Part shown: positions 36,347 to 48,160 of the stretch, in pieces
Numbering within the stretch: position 1 is the first letter of the stretch
How the letters are laid out: each line of letters starts with the position of its first letter
Assembly: GCF_003086295.3 (NCBI RefSeq)
Contig: NC_092050.1
Location: forward strand, 156,680,699 to 156,744,698
Source: Arachis hypogaea
Taxonomy: Eukaryota > Streptophyta > Magnoliopsida > Fabales > Fabaceae
DNA: 64,000 nucleotides
Reading direction: 5' to 3'
Notes under the pieces: generated by a model
Databases searched by the model: none
Seen by the model: only the letters and a program-made list of their open reading frames with translations
What the model was told of the DNA's origin: nothing
Program-made: the position numbers and the translations under genes

Positions 36347-36640
36347 CTACATATAGTCCCTACACCAAATTCTAGCAGAACCGTCACCCGCCCTCCATCT
36401 GCTACCTACACCCATTCTGCGCCTCGTAGTCCCCCCTTTTTCCTTATAGTTGGCAGCAACCATCCAGCAACCGCAGGTAACCCAAACCTCAGCGCCGCCG
36501 TCCCCCTTCCGGAAACAGCGCCATCTCCTTTTTGCAGTCAGCAACGTCCCGCCCTCCCAGAGTAGTGCCGTGCCGTGTCGCAGACTCCAGCTGATGCCGC
36601 CACGGGTTTCCGCATACGCCGCCAAAAGCTTAACGATGCT
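36347..36640. other. GC-rich island within AT-rich DNA, origin unclear
   Basis: About 290 bp with markedly higher GC content than either flank, flanked by GATTCGGTTT-like and GGATCGGGTCGGG-like words (35960-35980, 36700-36725, 36905-36925) reminiscent of hAT subterminal repeats. It may be the interior or captured cargo of a decayed hAT-like element of about 1.1 kb, but no termini or target duplication were found. Open frames on both strands are artefacts of high GC. Confidence 0.35.
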
Positions 36641-37325
36641 GATGTGTGAATTAACCGTGTATTTATTAGTGTATTTTTATAACTAAATCCAGTTTGAATC
36701 GATTAAATTCAGATTGTATCGGTTTGGATAATCAGATATACGATTAGAATTAAATTTATAAGCAAAATTAAAAAAGAAAAAAAACATAACACTAAAAAAA
36801 TTTATGTTAAAAAATATAAAAAAAATGACAAATAAGGTAAGATGAGAGTTCATAAAACTTATATAAATGTTATATTTTTATTATCTAATATAATATATTA
36901 GGTAATTGACTCGGTTTGAGTTTTGATCTCCGAATTGATTGAAATCCAATTAGATACAGTGCTTAATATAATTGGATTAGGTTAGATTTAATTGGATTGT
37001 CATATCTATTTTCATCCGTAGTCATACGTAATACATGTCTAAAAATTATACATATATATTGGTATATATAGAAATTTTATATACAACGACAACAAAATTT
37101 TGTCCTACTAGATAGGATTGGCTATATGGATCAAATAATGCTATTGAGATCTATCATGTATTATGTCTATAGAGAGACTGTTTACATGTAAATCTCATTT
37201 GACCACCTTATGGATGGTCTTATTAGGTCTTCCTCTACCTTTAAGGCTTTCACCCTTTATCTATTTTCCATCTCATCCACTCTCCTGAATGGGTGCTCTG
37301 TCGATCTTCTTCTCACATGCTCAAA

Positions 37326-38777
37326 TCACTTGAGACGCGATTCTACTATCTTTTCCACAATAGATGCTACTCCAACTCTATCTCTTATATCTTTGTTCCT
37401 TATTTTATCCAATCGCGTATGACCACTCATCCATCTCAACATCTTCATCTCTGCCACACTTAACTTATGTTCGTGCTCTCCTTTAGCCGCCCAACACTCC
37501 ATACAATAAAAAATAGCTAGTCTGATAGCAGTGCGATAGAATTTACCTTTAAGTTTTAAAGACACTTTTTTGTCACATATAAAACCAGAAGCGCTCCGCT
37601 ATTTTGATCAACCTACTTGGATCCTATGATTTACATCCTGTTCAATCTCCCCATTATTCTGTATGATGCACCCAAAATACTTAAAACTTTTAACTTTTCG
37701 CAGGATGTTTTCTCCAATCTTCACATCTGTATTAGGATTTTTTTCTTCGACGACTAAACTTATATTCCATATATTCCGTCTTGCTACGGCTTATGCGTAG
37801 ACCATACACTTCTAGAGCTTCTCTCCATAAATCCAACTTCTTATTTAGGTCTTTCCTTGACTTTCCCATAAGGACGATATCATCGGCAAAAAGTATGCAC
37901 CATGGCACAGGCTCTTGGATATGCTCTATGAGTACTTCCAAGACTAATGTGAAAATATATAGATTTATGGATGATCCCTGATATAATCTTATACCAATAG
38001 AAAATTCCTCTCTCACACCACCTTGAGTCTTCACACTAGTTGTAGCCCCATCATACATGTCTTTAATTGCACGAATATATGCGATCCTTACTCTTTTCAT
38101 TTCCAAAACCTTTCATAAGACCTCTCTTGACACGCTATCACATGCTTTTTTCAAATCAATAAATACCATGTATAGATCTCTTTTATTACTACGATACCTC
38201 TTCATCATTCTTCTTAGCAGGTATGTAGCTTCAGTGGTGGATCTGCTCATCTGCCTGACATAAAACCATATTGGTTCTCTGTTACTTGTGTCTCTTGTCT
38301 CAACTTCCATTCTATTACCCTTTCCCATAACTTCATGGTATGACTCATGAGTTTGATTTCTTTATAGTTTTTGCAACTCTATATATCCCCCTTATTCTTG
38401 TAAATAGGTATCCAGGTGCTCTTTCTCCACTTATCTAGCATCCTTTTTTACCTCAAAATCTCATTAAAAAGCTTGGTTAACCAATTGATGTCGTTCTCTC
38501 TAAAATCCTTCCAAATTTCAATCGGAATATTATCGAGTCCTACTTTCCTACCATTTTTCATCCGCTTTAGAGCCTCTTTTACCTCGAAATCTCGAGTCCT
38601 TCGATAGCAGTCGAAGTTTTGATCTTCTTCCCTCGTGCATAACTGACCAAGCCTCAGAAGAGTCTTCTGTTCTTCATTAAATAATTCATAAAAATAGCTC
38701 TTCCATCTTTCATTGATCTTCTCATCTTGAGCCAAAACCCCTCTATTGTTATCCTTTATACGCTTAACCTGATCCAA
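37326..38777 (-). pseudogene. RTE LINE reverse transcriptase remnant
   Basis: In fragments: 38777-38448 (WKSYFYELFNEEQ, VGLDNIPIEIWK), 38328-38113 (NREPIWFYVRQMSRSTTEA, MVFIDLKKACDSVSREVL; the usual KAYD is KACD), 38106-37732 (GIRLYQGS, then the catalytic FADDIVLMGKSR at about plus-strand 37876) and 37565-37326 (YGMECWA-like segment read as YCMECWAAKGEHEHKLSVAE). Several frame changes separate the parts. RTE reverse transcriptases copy the RNA at the nicked target; this copy cannot. Confidence 0.85.
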
Positions 38778-39185
38778 GTTTTTTATTCTTGTTTCACAGC
38801 TCTTTGCAATTCTATTAGCTATATATACATTTTTCTCCTTCCTTCGTACCTAAAGACTGGTAGAGACCCTCATATGCTCTTGCTCTTGCTTCACTTATAA
38901 CCACTTTTGTCTCTTTCTTAGTCGCTTTATATTTTTTCTAATTATCTGCATTGTGGCACAAATACCACTCTTTAAAGCATTTCCTTTTTACCTTTATCTT
39001 TTCTTGTACACTCGCATTCCACCACCAGGACTTCTTGTCTCTTGGTTTTATTCCTCTAGATTCACAAAATTTTCTTTTGCTATTCTTCTAATAACTTCTG
39101 TCATCTCCCTCCGCATCTTCTCCGCGCTTCCATCCCCTTCCCACTTTGCCTCTTATCCTACCATCTTAAGAAGATTCTTTGTTCC

Positions 39186-39795
39186 CTACCTTTTATCTGC
39201 CACCACCTCATCCTTGGATTCTTCGTATGATGTTTTTTCCTCAACGCAAAAATCCATGACGAGCATCCTATGTTGTGTTGTCAAACTCTCTTCCGAAATA
39301 ATTTTACAATTATTGCAAAATTTCCGGTCGACTCTCTTTAACAAGAAGTCGAAGTCAGAGCTTGTCATGCTGCTCCTATAGGTTATAAGATGTTCGCCTC
39401 TCTTTTTAAAATATGTACTTGCGATGAGAAGGTCAAAGATTGAGAAAAAGTCCAAAATAGTTTTATTCTCGGTATTGACCACCCCGAAACCATAGCCTCT
39501 GTGAATACTTCCATACTCAGTCAATTCTCTTCCAACATGGTCATTTAAATCTCCTCCTAAAAAAATCTTATCTCCTGAAAGTATGTTTTGGACCAAACTC
39601 TCTAACTAGATCCTTCTAAAACCTTATTTTGTATTGCTCGTCCGAATCCACTTGCAGTGCATAGGCGCTAATTACATGAAAAGTACCTCCTTCCACCACA
39701 AGTTTGATAGAGATGATCTGATCACCCACCCTCTTGACATTCACCACCTCCATGGATTTTCCTGTTAGAGTACCTATGTTTTATGTACCAAATCT
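39186..39795 (-). pseudogene. RTE LINE endonuclease remnant
   Basis: Starts with GTLTGKSMEVV near 39770 and jumps directly to VNVKRVGDQIISIKLVVEGG, whereas in family members that I remember roughly 60 residues with the LQETKW catalytic motif lie between. After a stop near 39610, frame 39596-39186 holds the GDLNDHVG motif (DKIFLGGDLNDHVGRELTE) and ends near RMLVMDFCVEEK, where the family has the terminal histidine (TQHRMLVMD). The copy lacks its N-terminal catalytic segment. Confidence 0.75.
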
Positions 39796-39799
39796 CGAC

Positions 39800-41125
39800 C
39801 TTCTGTCGCTTCGACTTTATTTTTACCATTTTCTTTGTGAACTAGCTTATTTATCCTTGTCCGTTCACAAAAACACAAGAATCCTTGCTTATTTAATGTT
39901 ATATCTGGACACCAATACAGTGACCCTTACTCATTTGACATTATACAATTATTTTTTTAAAAAATACGTAAATAATTATATTTTTAATATATTTTCTTAC
40001 GTAAAAATATTTTTAAAATTTACGTAAATTTTTTGTATAAGTTTTTTTATTAACCTTATACTATTTTTTTTTGGATTCAATTAAAATTAAATTTTTAAGT
40101 TATAAAAATGTTGATACTATATTTCGAAATTATTTTTTTAAAAAAATTTAAATTGATAAAAAAAAAACACATAAAACATTATATTCCTATAACACCTACT
40201 ATTGAGTCAACTGGTCAAATTTAATTTGTATATACTTTTACATATTTTGAAAGAGAAAATTGGTGGTTAACAATTTGTACCGACAAGAACAAACATGTGA
40301 CACAAGAATGAATTTCTATATATGTTTGTCCTCTACATACCTGTTAAGACATATTACATATGAGGAAAGAAATGATTTCAAGTTAAGATATTTGTCCTCT
40401 AAATATCACGAGTTTTACGACAAGGAAAAACATGAATGCATGTTATGAATGATGTTGTGACTATAGGAGTGTGAATCGGAACAATATACTTTGAAAAAGT
40501 CAAAGTTATAACGAGAGTCCGTCATTGCAGCAATGATGATTGATTGACCGTACAAGTCTACGTATATACGCCGTTAATGTAACAGAATAATCAAATTAAA
40601 CCACGTTCTTAAGAAGATATGTTGAATAAGTTATTTGTAGGGTTAAACTTTTAAATGGGCTTTTTATTATTTTTCTTTGAATTATCGGTCAAAGTGAATC
40701 TTTTGAGAAGCATTATAAATAGAAGAAGATATATAGATGGACCAAATTAAAATGATGTATTTCTTTTTATTTTTTTGTATTTTATTATAAGTGATTATTT
40801 ATATATATAAATATGTCTTTATATAAAAGAATTTAACTGAGAAATATTAACTGATTTGATATATTTGACTAAATTACTAAATATAGTTCATGTCAACATT
40901 TTTGCTACAATTTTTATATAAAAATATATTTATATAATTAAATAATTATTTTTATTATATTCATTAATGTTTTTTTTTTGTTCAAAAATATATATACTAT
41001 GTATAAGATAAGATTACGGTCTTAGCTATAAGGCAAGTAACTTTCACACACGTAGTAAGTTGCAATTGCTAAATGCCAGGTAGTACGCATAATAAGGTTA
41101 ATTTTGTTGCGGTTAAACTATCAAA
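39800..41125. other. Gene-free AT-rich stretch
   Basis: No coding sequence or defined element was recognised. The short open frame 40260-40448 matches nothing I know. Confidence 0.45.
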
Positions 41126-41128
41126 AAT

Positions 41129-41287
41129 ATTATTTGTACGTTAAAATTAGCTACTAAAATTAATTACTAATATATTTATATATAAATATACGTATAATTT
41201 AATTTATTTTTATTGTGTATTTATATTTTAATATATTTATATTAATAACTGATTTTAATAACTAATTTTAGTGTACACGTAACATAA
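41129..41287. mobile_element. TIR MITE (CTACTAAAATTA family), 159 bp
   Basis: The left end (TATTTGTACGTTAAAATTAG then CTACTAAAATTAATTACTAA) pairs with the right end (AATAACTGATTTTAATAACT then AATTTTAGTGTACACGTAAC), an imperfect inverted repeat of about 48 bp. Partial relatives occur near 7213-7330, 31185-31275 and 45857-45950, and a whole but interrupted copy at 51293-51722. Superfamily undetermined. Confidence 0.65.
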
Positions 41288-41289
41288 TC

Positions 41290-42330
41290 GTTAACCTATA
41301 TATGACACCTAATAATTAAGTTCACATAATTTAATGAGTTGGGCGGTTAAGAGAGATGGTAATATTGATAATTAGCTAGACAGATTATATATATTGGCAC
41401 CTAGTATTTGTTTACAATTTGAATTATGAATTTATTATAATAATTTTCTTAAAAAAAAAATTAGGGATATATATGAGATAACGACTTCTCGATTTATATA
41501 AAATAGAGCTAATGCTTCATGCACAATTTATTAATTAATACTAGTTCAATACATTCAAAATCTTGTAGCCGCTTCAATTTAGTTCCATTTAATAATTTAT
41601 ATGGTCGGAATGAGAGAAAGCAAATGAAATATAAGGATTAAATTAATTATATCTAATAAGTTGCATACAATGAAGTGATTTAAAAGTTTTATATTGATAA
41701 TTATAATTTTAAATATTATTTATTAGTCTCAGGTATATTTAAAAGTTAAATACACATGGTTTGCAAAAGGAAAAAAAAAACTTGGATTACATATGTAAAG
41801 CCTAATCAAGTAGGAATAAACTTTTCAATAATAAAATAGATGTTAATAAACAAAAATGATATATAATTCACATTAAAAAAAAAATAGTAAACACAGTATG
41901 GCCCACCAGATATGTTATTTTATGGAGTGAAGGAGAAAAGAAAGAAAATATAAATAATTAAGATCATAGAGCATATGGCAGGATATGGGGTTGATTATAT
42001 TCTTATGATATAAATTATAATGGGAAGAGATTTGAGAGAATCTTAGCATATATCAAAGGAAGCATTCTCAATTCTCAAACCCTAACAACCACTGTATTGC
42101 AGAGATTTTCTTGTTGTGGTATCTATTTTTGCCAACCTCCATAAGATATAGCTAGCTACATAATCATTCAATTTTTCCACATACATAAATTAAACTAATA
42201 CTCAATATCTACTACTTTATTTTTATTTATTTCTTTATTATTAAACACCCTATAGAAATCCAGAAAATCATCATTCAGATCAGATCTTGCATTATCTTTT
42301 TATCTCAATTCATTGCACCAAGTCCAAATC
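41290..42330. promoter_or_regulatory. 5' flank of the plus-strand bHLH gene
   Basis: No open frame. A possible TATA-like AAATATAAATAATT lies at about 41945-41958, and 42050-42330 has pyrimidine-rich and CTCAA-type leader sequence before the ATG at 42331. Promoter position is a guess from composition only. Confidence 0.3.
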
Positions 42331-43324
42331 ATGGGAAAGGGTAAGGAGAAGGAGCTTCATCAGGTAACTATTTGGGGACTAGAAAATAATAATAATTATA
42401 ACAATAATAATATTAATACTGAAGAAAACAAGAAGTGGATGCATAGAGAGACAGAAAAACAAAGAAGGCAAGAGATGGGGAAGCTTTGTGCTACTCTTAG
42501 ATCTCTTCTACCTTTAGAATATATTAAGGTATGTAATTAATTAACCATATATTTTTATTTTTTGTGTTCATAATTAATTTTTTGTTGAATAATTTCATAT
42601 GGATGTTGATGGTGATGATGATCATTATTAGGGAAAGAGGTCAACTTCTGATCACATGTATGAGGCTGTGAATTACATAAACCAGCTTCAGAATAAGGTG
42701 AAGAAGTTGCAAGCTAAGAGGGATGAATTAAAGAAGCATTTTTCTGATCTGAACAATAATAATGCAATTCATGATGATGATGAAGATGAAGATGAAAGTA
42801 TTTTACATCTTCCACCCTATGTTGTTGTTCATCCTTTGCAAGGAGTAGGTGTTGAGATTATTTGCAGTTACAGCTTCAAGAAATGTTTGTGTCCCTTGTC
42901 AAGATTGCTACACATTCTTATTGGTGAAGGGCTTAACATAATCAACACTATTTCAACCAAAAAAAATGGGAGATTCATACACACTATCCAATCAGAGGTT
43001 AAATTGATATTCACCATGCAATTTAATTAGCATGCAAAGTGGTTAATTGGTTATTATTAATTTTTTTTTAATGTGATTTTGAATGAAGGATCCAAATATT
43101 AGTAGTAGTGCTGATTACTCTGAGCTGCAAAGAAAGCTTACAGAAGCAATAATATCATCATCTTCAAGTAATTACATTTATACTCTGCTATTATGGAATA
43201 TTTGCATCATTTGTAGCACTGCATTGGTTATAACTTACAAAAATTTATTTAACTATTATTTGCAGGTTTGCCAGAAACTTTGATTAGACCTGATGAAAGT
43301 TGCTTATTATATCTTGATTCTTGA
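42331..43324 (+). CDS. bHLH transcription factor (Arabidopsis bHLH118/125/126/36-like, subgroup Ib), about 233 aa, four exons
   Basis: Predicted nuclear DNA-binding regulator, paralogue of the gene at 4699-5855. Exons 42331-42528 and 42632-42997 and the first part of the third (from 43089) are supported by phase-0 GT-AG introns at the same places as in the paralogue. The basic region MHRETEKQRRQEM (about residues 37-49) retains His, Glu and Arg of the DNA-reading triad, followed by LRSLLPLEYIK, GKRSTSDHMYEAVNYINQLQ and [14 protein letters not shown]. An Asn-rich N-terminus and an acidic DDDEDEDE stretch (exon 2) are seen. For the C-terminus I prefer splicing at 43168-43265 (GTAATT to GCAG), giving a last exon 43266-43324 and LPETLIRPDESCLLYLDS; reading straight through instead ends at 43283. 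The ATG at 42331 was chosen because no upstream in-frame ATG exists. Confidence 0.87.
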
Positions 43325-43329
43325 GATCA

Positions 43330-44160
43330 AAGGTGTGTAATTTGGTGAGGTTTGTAGCTCATTCCATTACTTGTTAAGTTGTTAAATATTTATTTGATTT
43401 AGAATAGGATTGTAGTCTAAACTCTATTTAAGTCTTGCTTGAATTGTCAATTTTTGTGATCATTCAGTATCATTGCTACTCATGGATAAAAACTTCACAT
43501 TCATTGATGTTAACTATTTTTTTTTTTTATTCTCTCTTTCTGCATGTAACTTGACAGTATGATGGAACTAATGTGGTTAGAATCACAACCTAGTTGGTAA
43601 CACAATTTATGAATTTAGTTTTTTAAGCTGCTGATTAAGGGTATGTTTTCTAAGATAATTAAGGCAAATGTGCATGAAAAAGGATCACTCATGATCTTCA
43701 TTTCCTGTATACTCATTTGCTAGAAAATATAGTTGTGTTTTATTTTAGTCTATATATATTAACATCTCGGTTTATGTCATAAAAATTATACAAAGTTAGT
43801 TTTTATCTCAGAAAATGATAAAATTTTGGTACTCATAAATAAGAAGTTTTCAGATAAATTTTAGTAGCTAGTTGCTTTGTTTTCATATTATCTAGAAGAT
43901 ATTAACATATCAGAGTACTAGTCATCCTATTTCTAATAAATTGCATGCACATCAATTATTAGAGGATTGTCATCATCAGTGAACTATATTAATACAAAGT
44001 AATTAAGTTTAATTAGAGAGTTCCACTAAACTTTTCAATTAATTTCTTTGTGAGTATGTAAGGTTTTCTTACAAGAATATGAATGTAGTGAACTAAATGA
44101 TGGAAATTGTACATACTGAAAAGTGTCATGAATTAAGTATATATATATATATATATATAT
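43330..44160. other. 3' flank of the bHLH gene and gene-free DNA
   Basis: Probable 3' untranslated region (43325 to about 43460) followed by AT-rich DNA without coding potential, ending in a short (TA)n run at 44141-44161. Confidence 0.45.
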
Positions 44161-44162
44161 AT

Positions 44163-44701
44163 GGGCTAAAGTCTTGTTTTGGTCCTCAACGTTTGGAGTG
44201 AATCATATTTTGATTTCTAACATTTTAATCGTCCTATTTTATTTCAAAACGTTCAAAATAACATCAATGTCATCCTATCGTTAAATCTTCTACTAACACT
44301 TAATAAAATTGATGTACTATTAATAATACTTTTATTAAAACTACGTTTGCTCAACCTCCTCTTCCACCCTCTCAACAAGTTTAAATCTTATTTTTTTATT
44401 CCTCCTTTTTTCCTCTTCAAATCCCACTTAGAGAATTAATAGTATAAAAGAGAGAAAAAAAAAAGGAGTAAAAAAATGAGATTTGGATTTGTTGAGAAGA
44501 TGAAAGTAGGAAAATGAGGTTAAGCAAATATAGCTTTAACAAATTTATTATTAACAGCACATCAATTCTATTAATTATTAGTAAAAAATTTGACGGTAAG
44601 ATAACATTAATGCTATTTTAAACATTTTTAGAATAAAAATAAGATGATTAAAACGTTAAAAACCAAAATAAAATTCACCCAAAACATTAAAAAGTAAAAC
44701 A

Positions 44702-44702
<1 letters not shown>
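44163..44702. repeat. Large foldback element, about 540 bp, between two TA microsatellites
   Basis: The left arm (GTCTTGTTTTGGTCCTCAAC through ATCGTCCTATTTTATTTC) pairs with the right arm (through ATAAGATGATTAAAACGTTA, ending ACATTAAAAAGTAAAACAGA) over about 190 bp with scattered changes. The centre (about 44350-44520) includes a second inverted match (GTTTGCTCAACCTC against GAGGTTAAGCAAATA). Both outer edges abut (TA)n runs (44141-44161 and 44704-44764), which may be an expanded TA target site. Confidence 0.75.

Positions 44703-44703
<1 letters not shown>

Positions 44704-44764
<61 letters not shown>
44704..44764. repeat. (TA)n microsatellite, about 30 units
   Basis: One of the longest TA runs in the window; a hotspot for polymorphism and cruciform structure, directly adjoining the foldback to its left. 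Confidence 0.95.
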
Positions 44765-44766
<2 letters not shown>

Positions 44767-46130
44767 GTTACTTACAAATATGAATCACTAGCTAGGTGTT
44801 CACATATATATCACATACCCTAATAATTGTATATATACAAATTCTACATTTTATTGGTGTCTTTTTTTAAATAATGTTTGACTTTTAAAAGAAGAAAGAA
44901 AAAACTTATATCCCTAAAAAATAGAGTATAAGTTTATGGGTGCTTTATCAAGTATCAACCACCATCTAAAGTAACAAAAGAACTAAAACATAAAAGAAAA
45001 ACTACAATTGCTTCTTCTAACTCCTTAATCACATAGAACAAATCGAGGGATATATATATATATATATAAAACACAACATGCACACAAGCTTGTTAATATT
45101 TGGAGGTATGTTTGTTTAAATATATAAGCATGCATCATTTTATTAATTTTGATTCCTCAAAAAGTGTTTTAACTTTTTAAGATATTAGTCATCAACAAAT
45201 TAAAATCCCTAAAGAATTTCCAATGTATGCGCAGACACTTCTTTCTTAGCTAAATGACTATTAGACATACATACAAATTTAATTTAATTTTAGTGTCCAG
45301 CTTTAATCCAAATCACTACTACTTGAAGTATATAATGACTTTAAACCTAGATGTATATCCAGCTCACCCTATCTAAATTATGTACTAGTTTTGATATTGT
45401 CTTTTAAGATTGGACGCAAATCAAAATTAGTTCACCAGCGTTAATTCCTCAATTATTAGTGTGAGTATATATCTTGCTGGCTGGGTCCATATACACAAAA
45501 CATTGTGCAAAAAAAGCTTGAATACCTGAGCAGAATAATCAAAGTACTTTTATTTAGTGCACTGCTGAAACCAAACATTATCTGATCACTTTGCAATGTT
45601 ATTTAATCAATTTCATTTTGTCTCCCATTTGTCTCCTAGTTTCGATTTTTAGAAGCGACAATACCCACAGATTTATATCGAAGAACCTAAGATAGATAAG
45701 AGAGTAGAACACACACATCCTAACAACTAAGCTAATCATGGTTCCGATCTTTCTTCAAATATTTTATTTGATTAGATATATATATATACAATCATTCTTA
45801 TATTATATAATGATGTCATTATAATTATATGTTAAGTAGTGCACACTGAAATTACTTACTAAAATAAGTTATGGATATAAAATACATATTAAAATAAATT
45901 AAATTACACATATATTTATATATAAATACACAATAATTAATTTAGTGGTTAATTTTAATATATTTAATAATTTAAATTTAAAATAATTAATTTTATGATA
46001 TAATATTAACATTTTTAGAACATAAATATTTAGAATTTCATTACTGTCGTCGTCATTCTTCAAAACAAAATAGAATTTTAGCAAAATGCATAAATAGACC
46101 TATATTAATTGAGACTTCAATTCTAGACAA
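44765..46130. other. Gene-free AT-rich stretch
   Basis: No coding sequence recognised. About 45857-45950 resembles half of the 41129-41287 MITE family. Confidence 0.45.
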
Positions 46131-46164
46131 AATTTTTATATAAAAGAGTATATTAAATATTAGA

Positions 46165-46297
46165 AATGTTTGGTAACCAAAGAAAATCAGCCAAAAGTAG
46201 CCATAACTTACCTTATTTAACATTCATTAATTGTTGTGACAATTAATTAATACTAAATAAGACAAGTTTTGACTGTTTTTTTTGTCTACCTAACATT
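46165..46297. mobile_element. Foldback MITE, copy C
   Basis: Same family as 4033-4165 and 4202-4320: AATGTTTGGTAACCAAAG left end, TTATTTAACATTCATTAATT around TTGTTGTGACAA, and GTCTACCTAACATT right end. A near-perfect direct repeat of about 30 bp containing ATATAAAAGAGTATATTAAA lies on both sides (about 46132-46160 and 46343-46371), beyond the normal size of a target duplication, so a local duplication may have followed insertion. Confidence 0.7.
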
Positions 46298-46379
46298 ACC
46301 TATTGAATATATAACTATTGAGGTTTTAATAACTCTAAAAAAATTCTTATATAAAAGAGTATATTAAATATATAAACTA

Positions 46380-48030
46380 TTCACATATATCTCTTTATTA
46401 ATTTTCCTAAAGTAGGTAATTTTACGACATAACTAAGTCTTTACTTTGATGTTTTCCGAGTTCCACTTTTTGGTTCTTTATTTCTTGAAGTCCACAATTA
46501 TGTACAAGCTTAAACAAACTATGTATGTTTCAATCCCAATATAATAATATTATCTTTCCCAAAAAAAAAAGAGCTTCCTTTTTATTTTTTATTTTTCTTT
46601 TATAAAAATTAATGAATACCTATATTTACAAGTATCCTATTCTAAATGAATGTATGTAGTTATTTTGGACACGTTCATTAAACTACGGTACCAAATGTTC
46701 CCTTCAATATATTTGACTCCGTATTGTTTAATGACCCCTCATAACGGACTTTAATTTTAATAGTACAATACAACACTATTTAAGTAATTATATATATGCA
46801 TTTATTTGTCGTTATATTACTAAAAGAGCTTCCATGATCTGAATTATTGGTCTATTATTTAACAATTAATAATAATAAAAGAGAGAGTGCTTCATTCCCA
46901 AATAACTTTACTCAATATATAATTTTATATGTATGAGATAACGACGTGACTGTCAAGTACTAATGATTTGTTCGTTATTGATCTGAAAATGATAATATTT
47001 AACAGATAAGCGGATTCATAAATATCATTATTTAAATCCATAAACACAGCATCATTCGCCTCTGGGATTTGCTTGCTGAATGCTGATCTTATTAATTGAT
47101 AAGATTTCTTTGTTTGCTTTTGGTGCCTCTGATCTCTGCTGGACCTAAAAATATCTATAAGCACTTAATTTCATTGATTAACATGTGGGGTTAATCTAAT
47201 TCATATCAGCTTTGGATATATGCTAATAATATCATGGAGTCCACAAATATTGGTCCACAATTCTTTAGTGTGGATTAATCCAAAATCAACTGTATATAAA
47301 GATACATATAATCATTCATATATGTGTCTTTGTTTAAGATTTTAAAATAAATAATTTTATGATATAATATTAAAAAAAATTATAAAAAAAATAATTCAGC
47401 ATAAGAATAATAAAAAGAAAAAAATTATGCAAAAAATTCATGTAAATCTTAAAAAAAATAAAAAACTTACACTAATAAAAAATATAATTATTTATATGTA
47501 TCATTTAAAAAAAAATTTATTTGTCTTATATTAATTTTTTTTTAATAAACAAGAATTAAATTCTAAATTTTTACACCATAAAATTTTTATACTATATCAA
47601 AATTATTTTTAAAAAAAATAAATTAATAAAAAGAGAGATATAAATAATTTTATCTCTAATATAATCTAATATTGAAAATTAACAATCTATTACAAAAAGT
47701 TATCTCTTTGTTAGCTAAATTAATAAAGAATTTCTATTGTAATCATGGGTCATGATACTGGTATTGGTCCAAACTACCTTTTGATCAGTTTTGTAACTAT
47801 CATTATCAACTGTGTATAATTCTTTGGAAAACATGCAAGATATGGTAGAGAAAAGATGAGGAGGACAAAATAATTAAGCAAAACATCCAAAATACAGGTA
47901 GAATAAAGTAGTAGCTTTTGTTCAGTGTTTTTGTCTTAGCCAAATCAAACATCTATCTGATCTAAAATCTCATTGCAACCCCACCACCCAAAATATATAT
48001 GTTATGAATAAGAAATGCGGTCATCTTGAT
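46380..48030. other. Gene-free stretch, one protein-like segment not identified
   Basis: Mostly AT-rich. The minus-strand segment 47164-46990 has less biased composition (for example SRDQRHQKQTKKSYQLIRSA and PEANDAVFMDLNNDIYE) and is preceded by an AG acceptor-like site, so it could be a stray exon, but I do not recognise it and no neighbouring exon is seen. Confidence 0.35.
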
Positions 48031-48034
48031 ATAC

Positions 48035-48160
48035 ATGCATATGAACTCTCATATGACCCGTGATCTGTCGTTGGCATGCATTGCTGCATACACAAAACAG
48101 AAATCGAACTCTCGACATTTACTTAAGCAGACAATTGAATTGACCACTCAAGTAACCCAA
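48035..48160 (-). mobile_element. tRNA-derived SINE, minus orientation
   Basis: On the minus strand GTGGTCAATTCAATTGTCTG is followed by CTTAAGTAAATGTCGAGAGT and TCGATTTCTG, giving an RNA polymerase III box-B-like GAGAGTTCGATTTC (plus-strand 48100-48113). The rest (TGTATGCAGCAATGCATGCC) matches a SINE-like dispersed repeat I associate with legumes. Limits approximate. Confidence 0.55.

Larger units (their letters stand above)
37082..39795 (-). mobile_element. RTE-type LINE, minus strand, decayed and with an endonuclease deletion
   Basis: Its 3' end (plus-strand 37082-37135) shows the ACAAC-type repeat and a conserved tail (TTTTGTCCTACTAGATAGGA, TTGGCTATATGGATCAAA) that I associate with plant RTE LINEs. 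Going 5' to 3' on the minus strand, endonuclease, reverse transcriptase and a C-terminal segment follow. Many stops and shifts interrupt them. The 5' end near 39790 still has the NIGTLTGKSME motif of the endonuclease start. No LTRs, as expected for a LINE. Target duplication not resolved. Confidence 0.85.

Noticed and set aside
42313..42330. Upstream start for the second bHLH gene
   Set aside because: The upstream in-frame codon is TTG, not ATG; the first ATG is at 42331.
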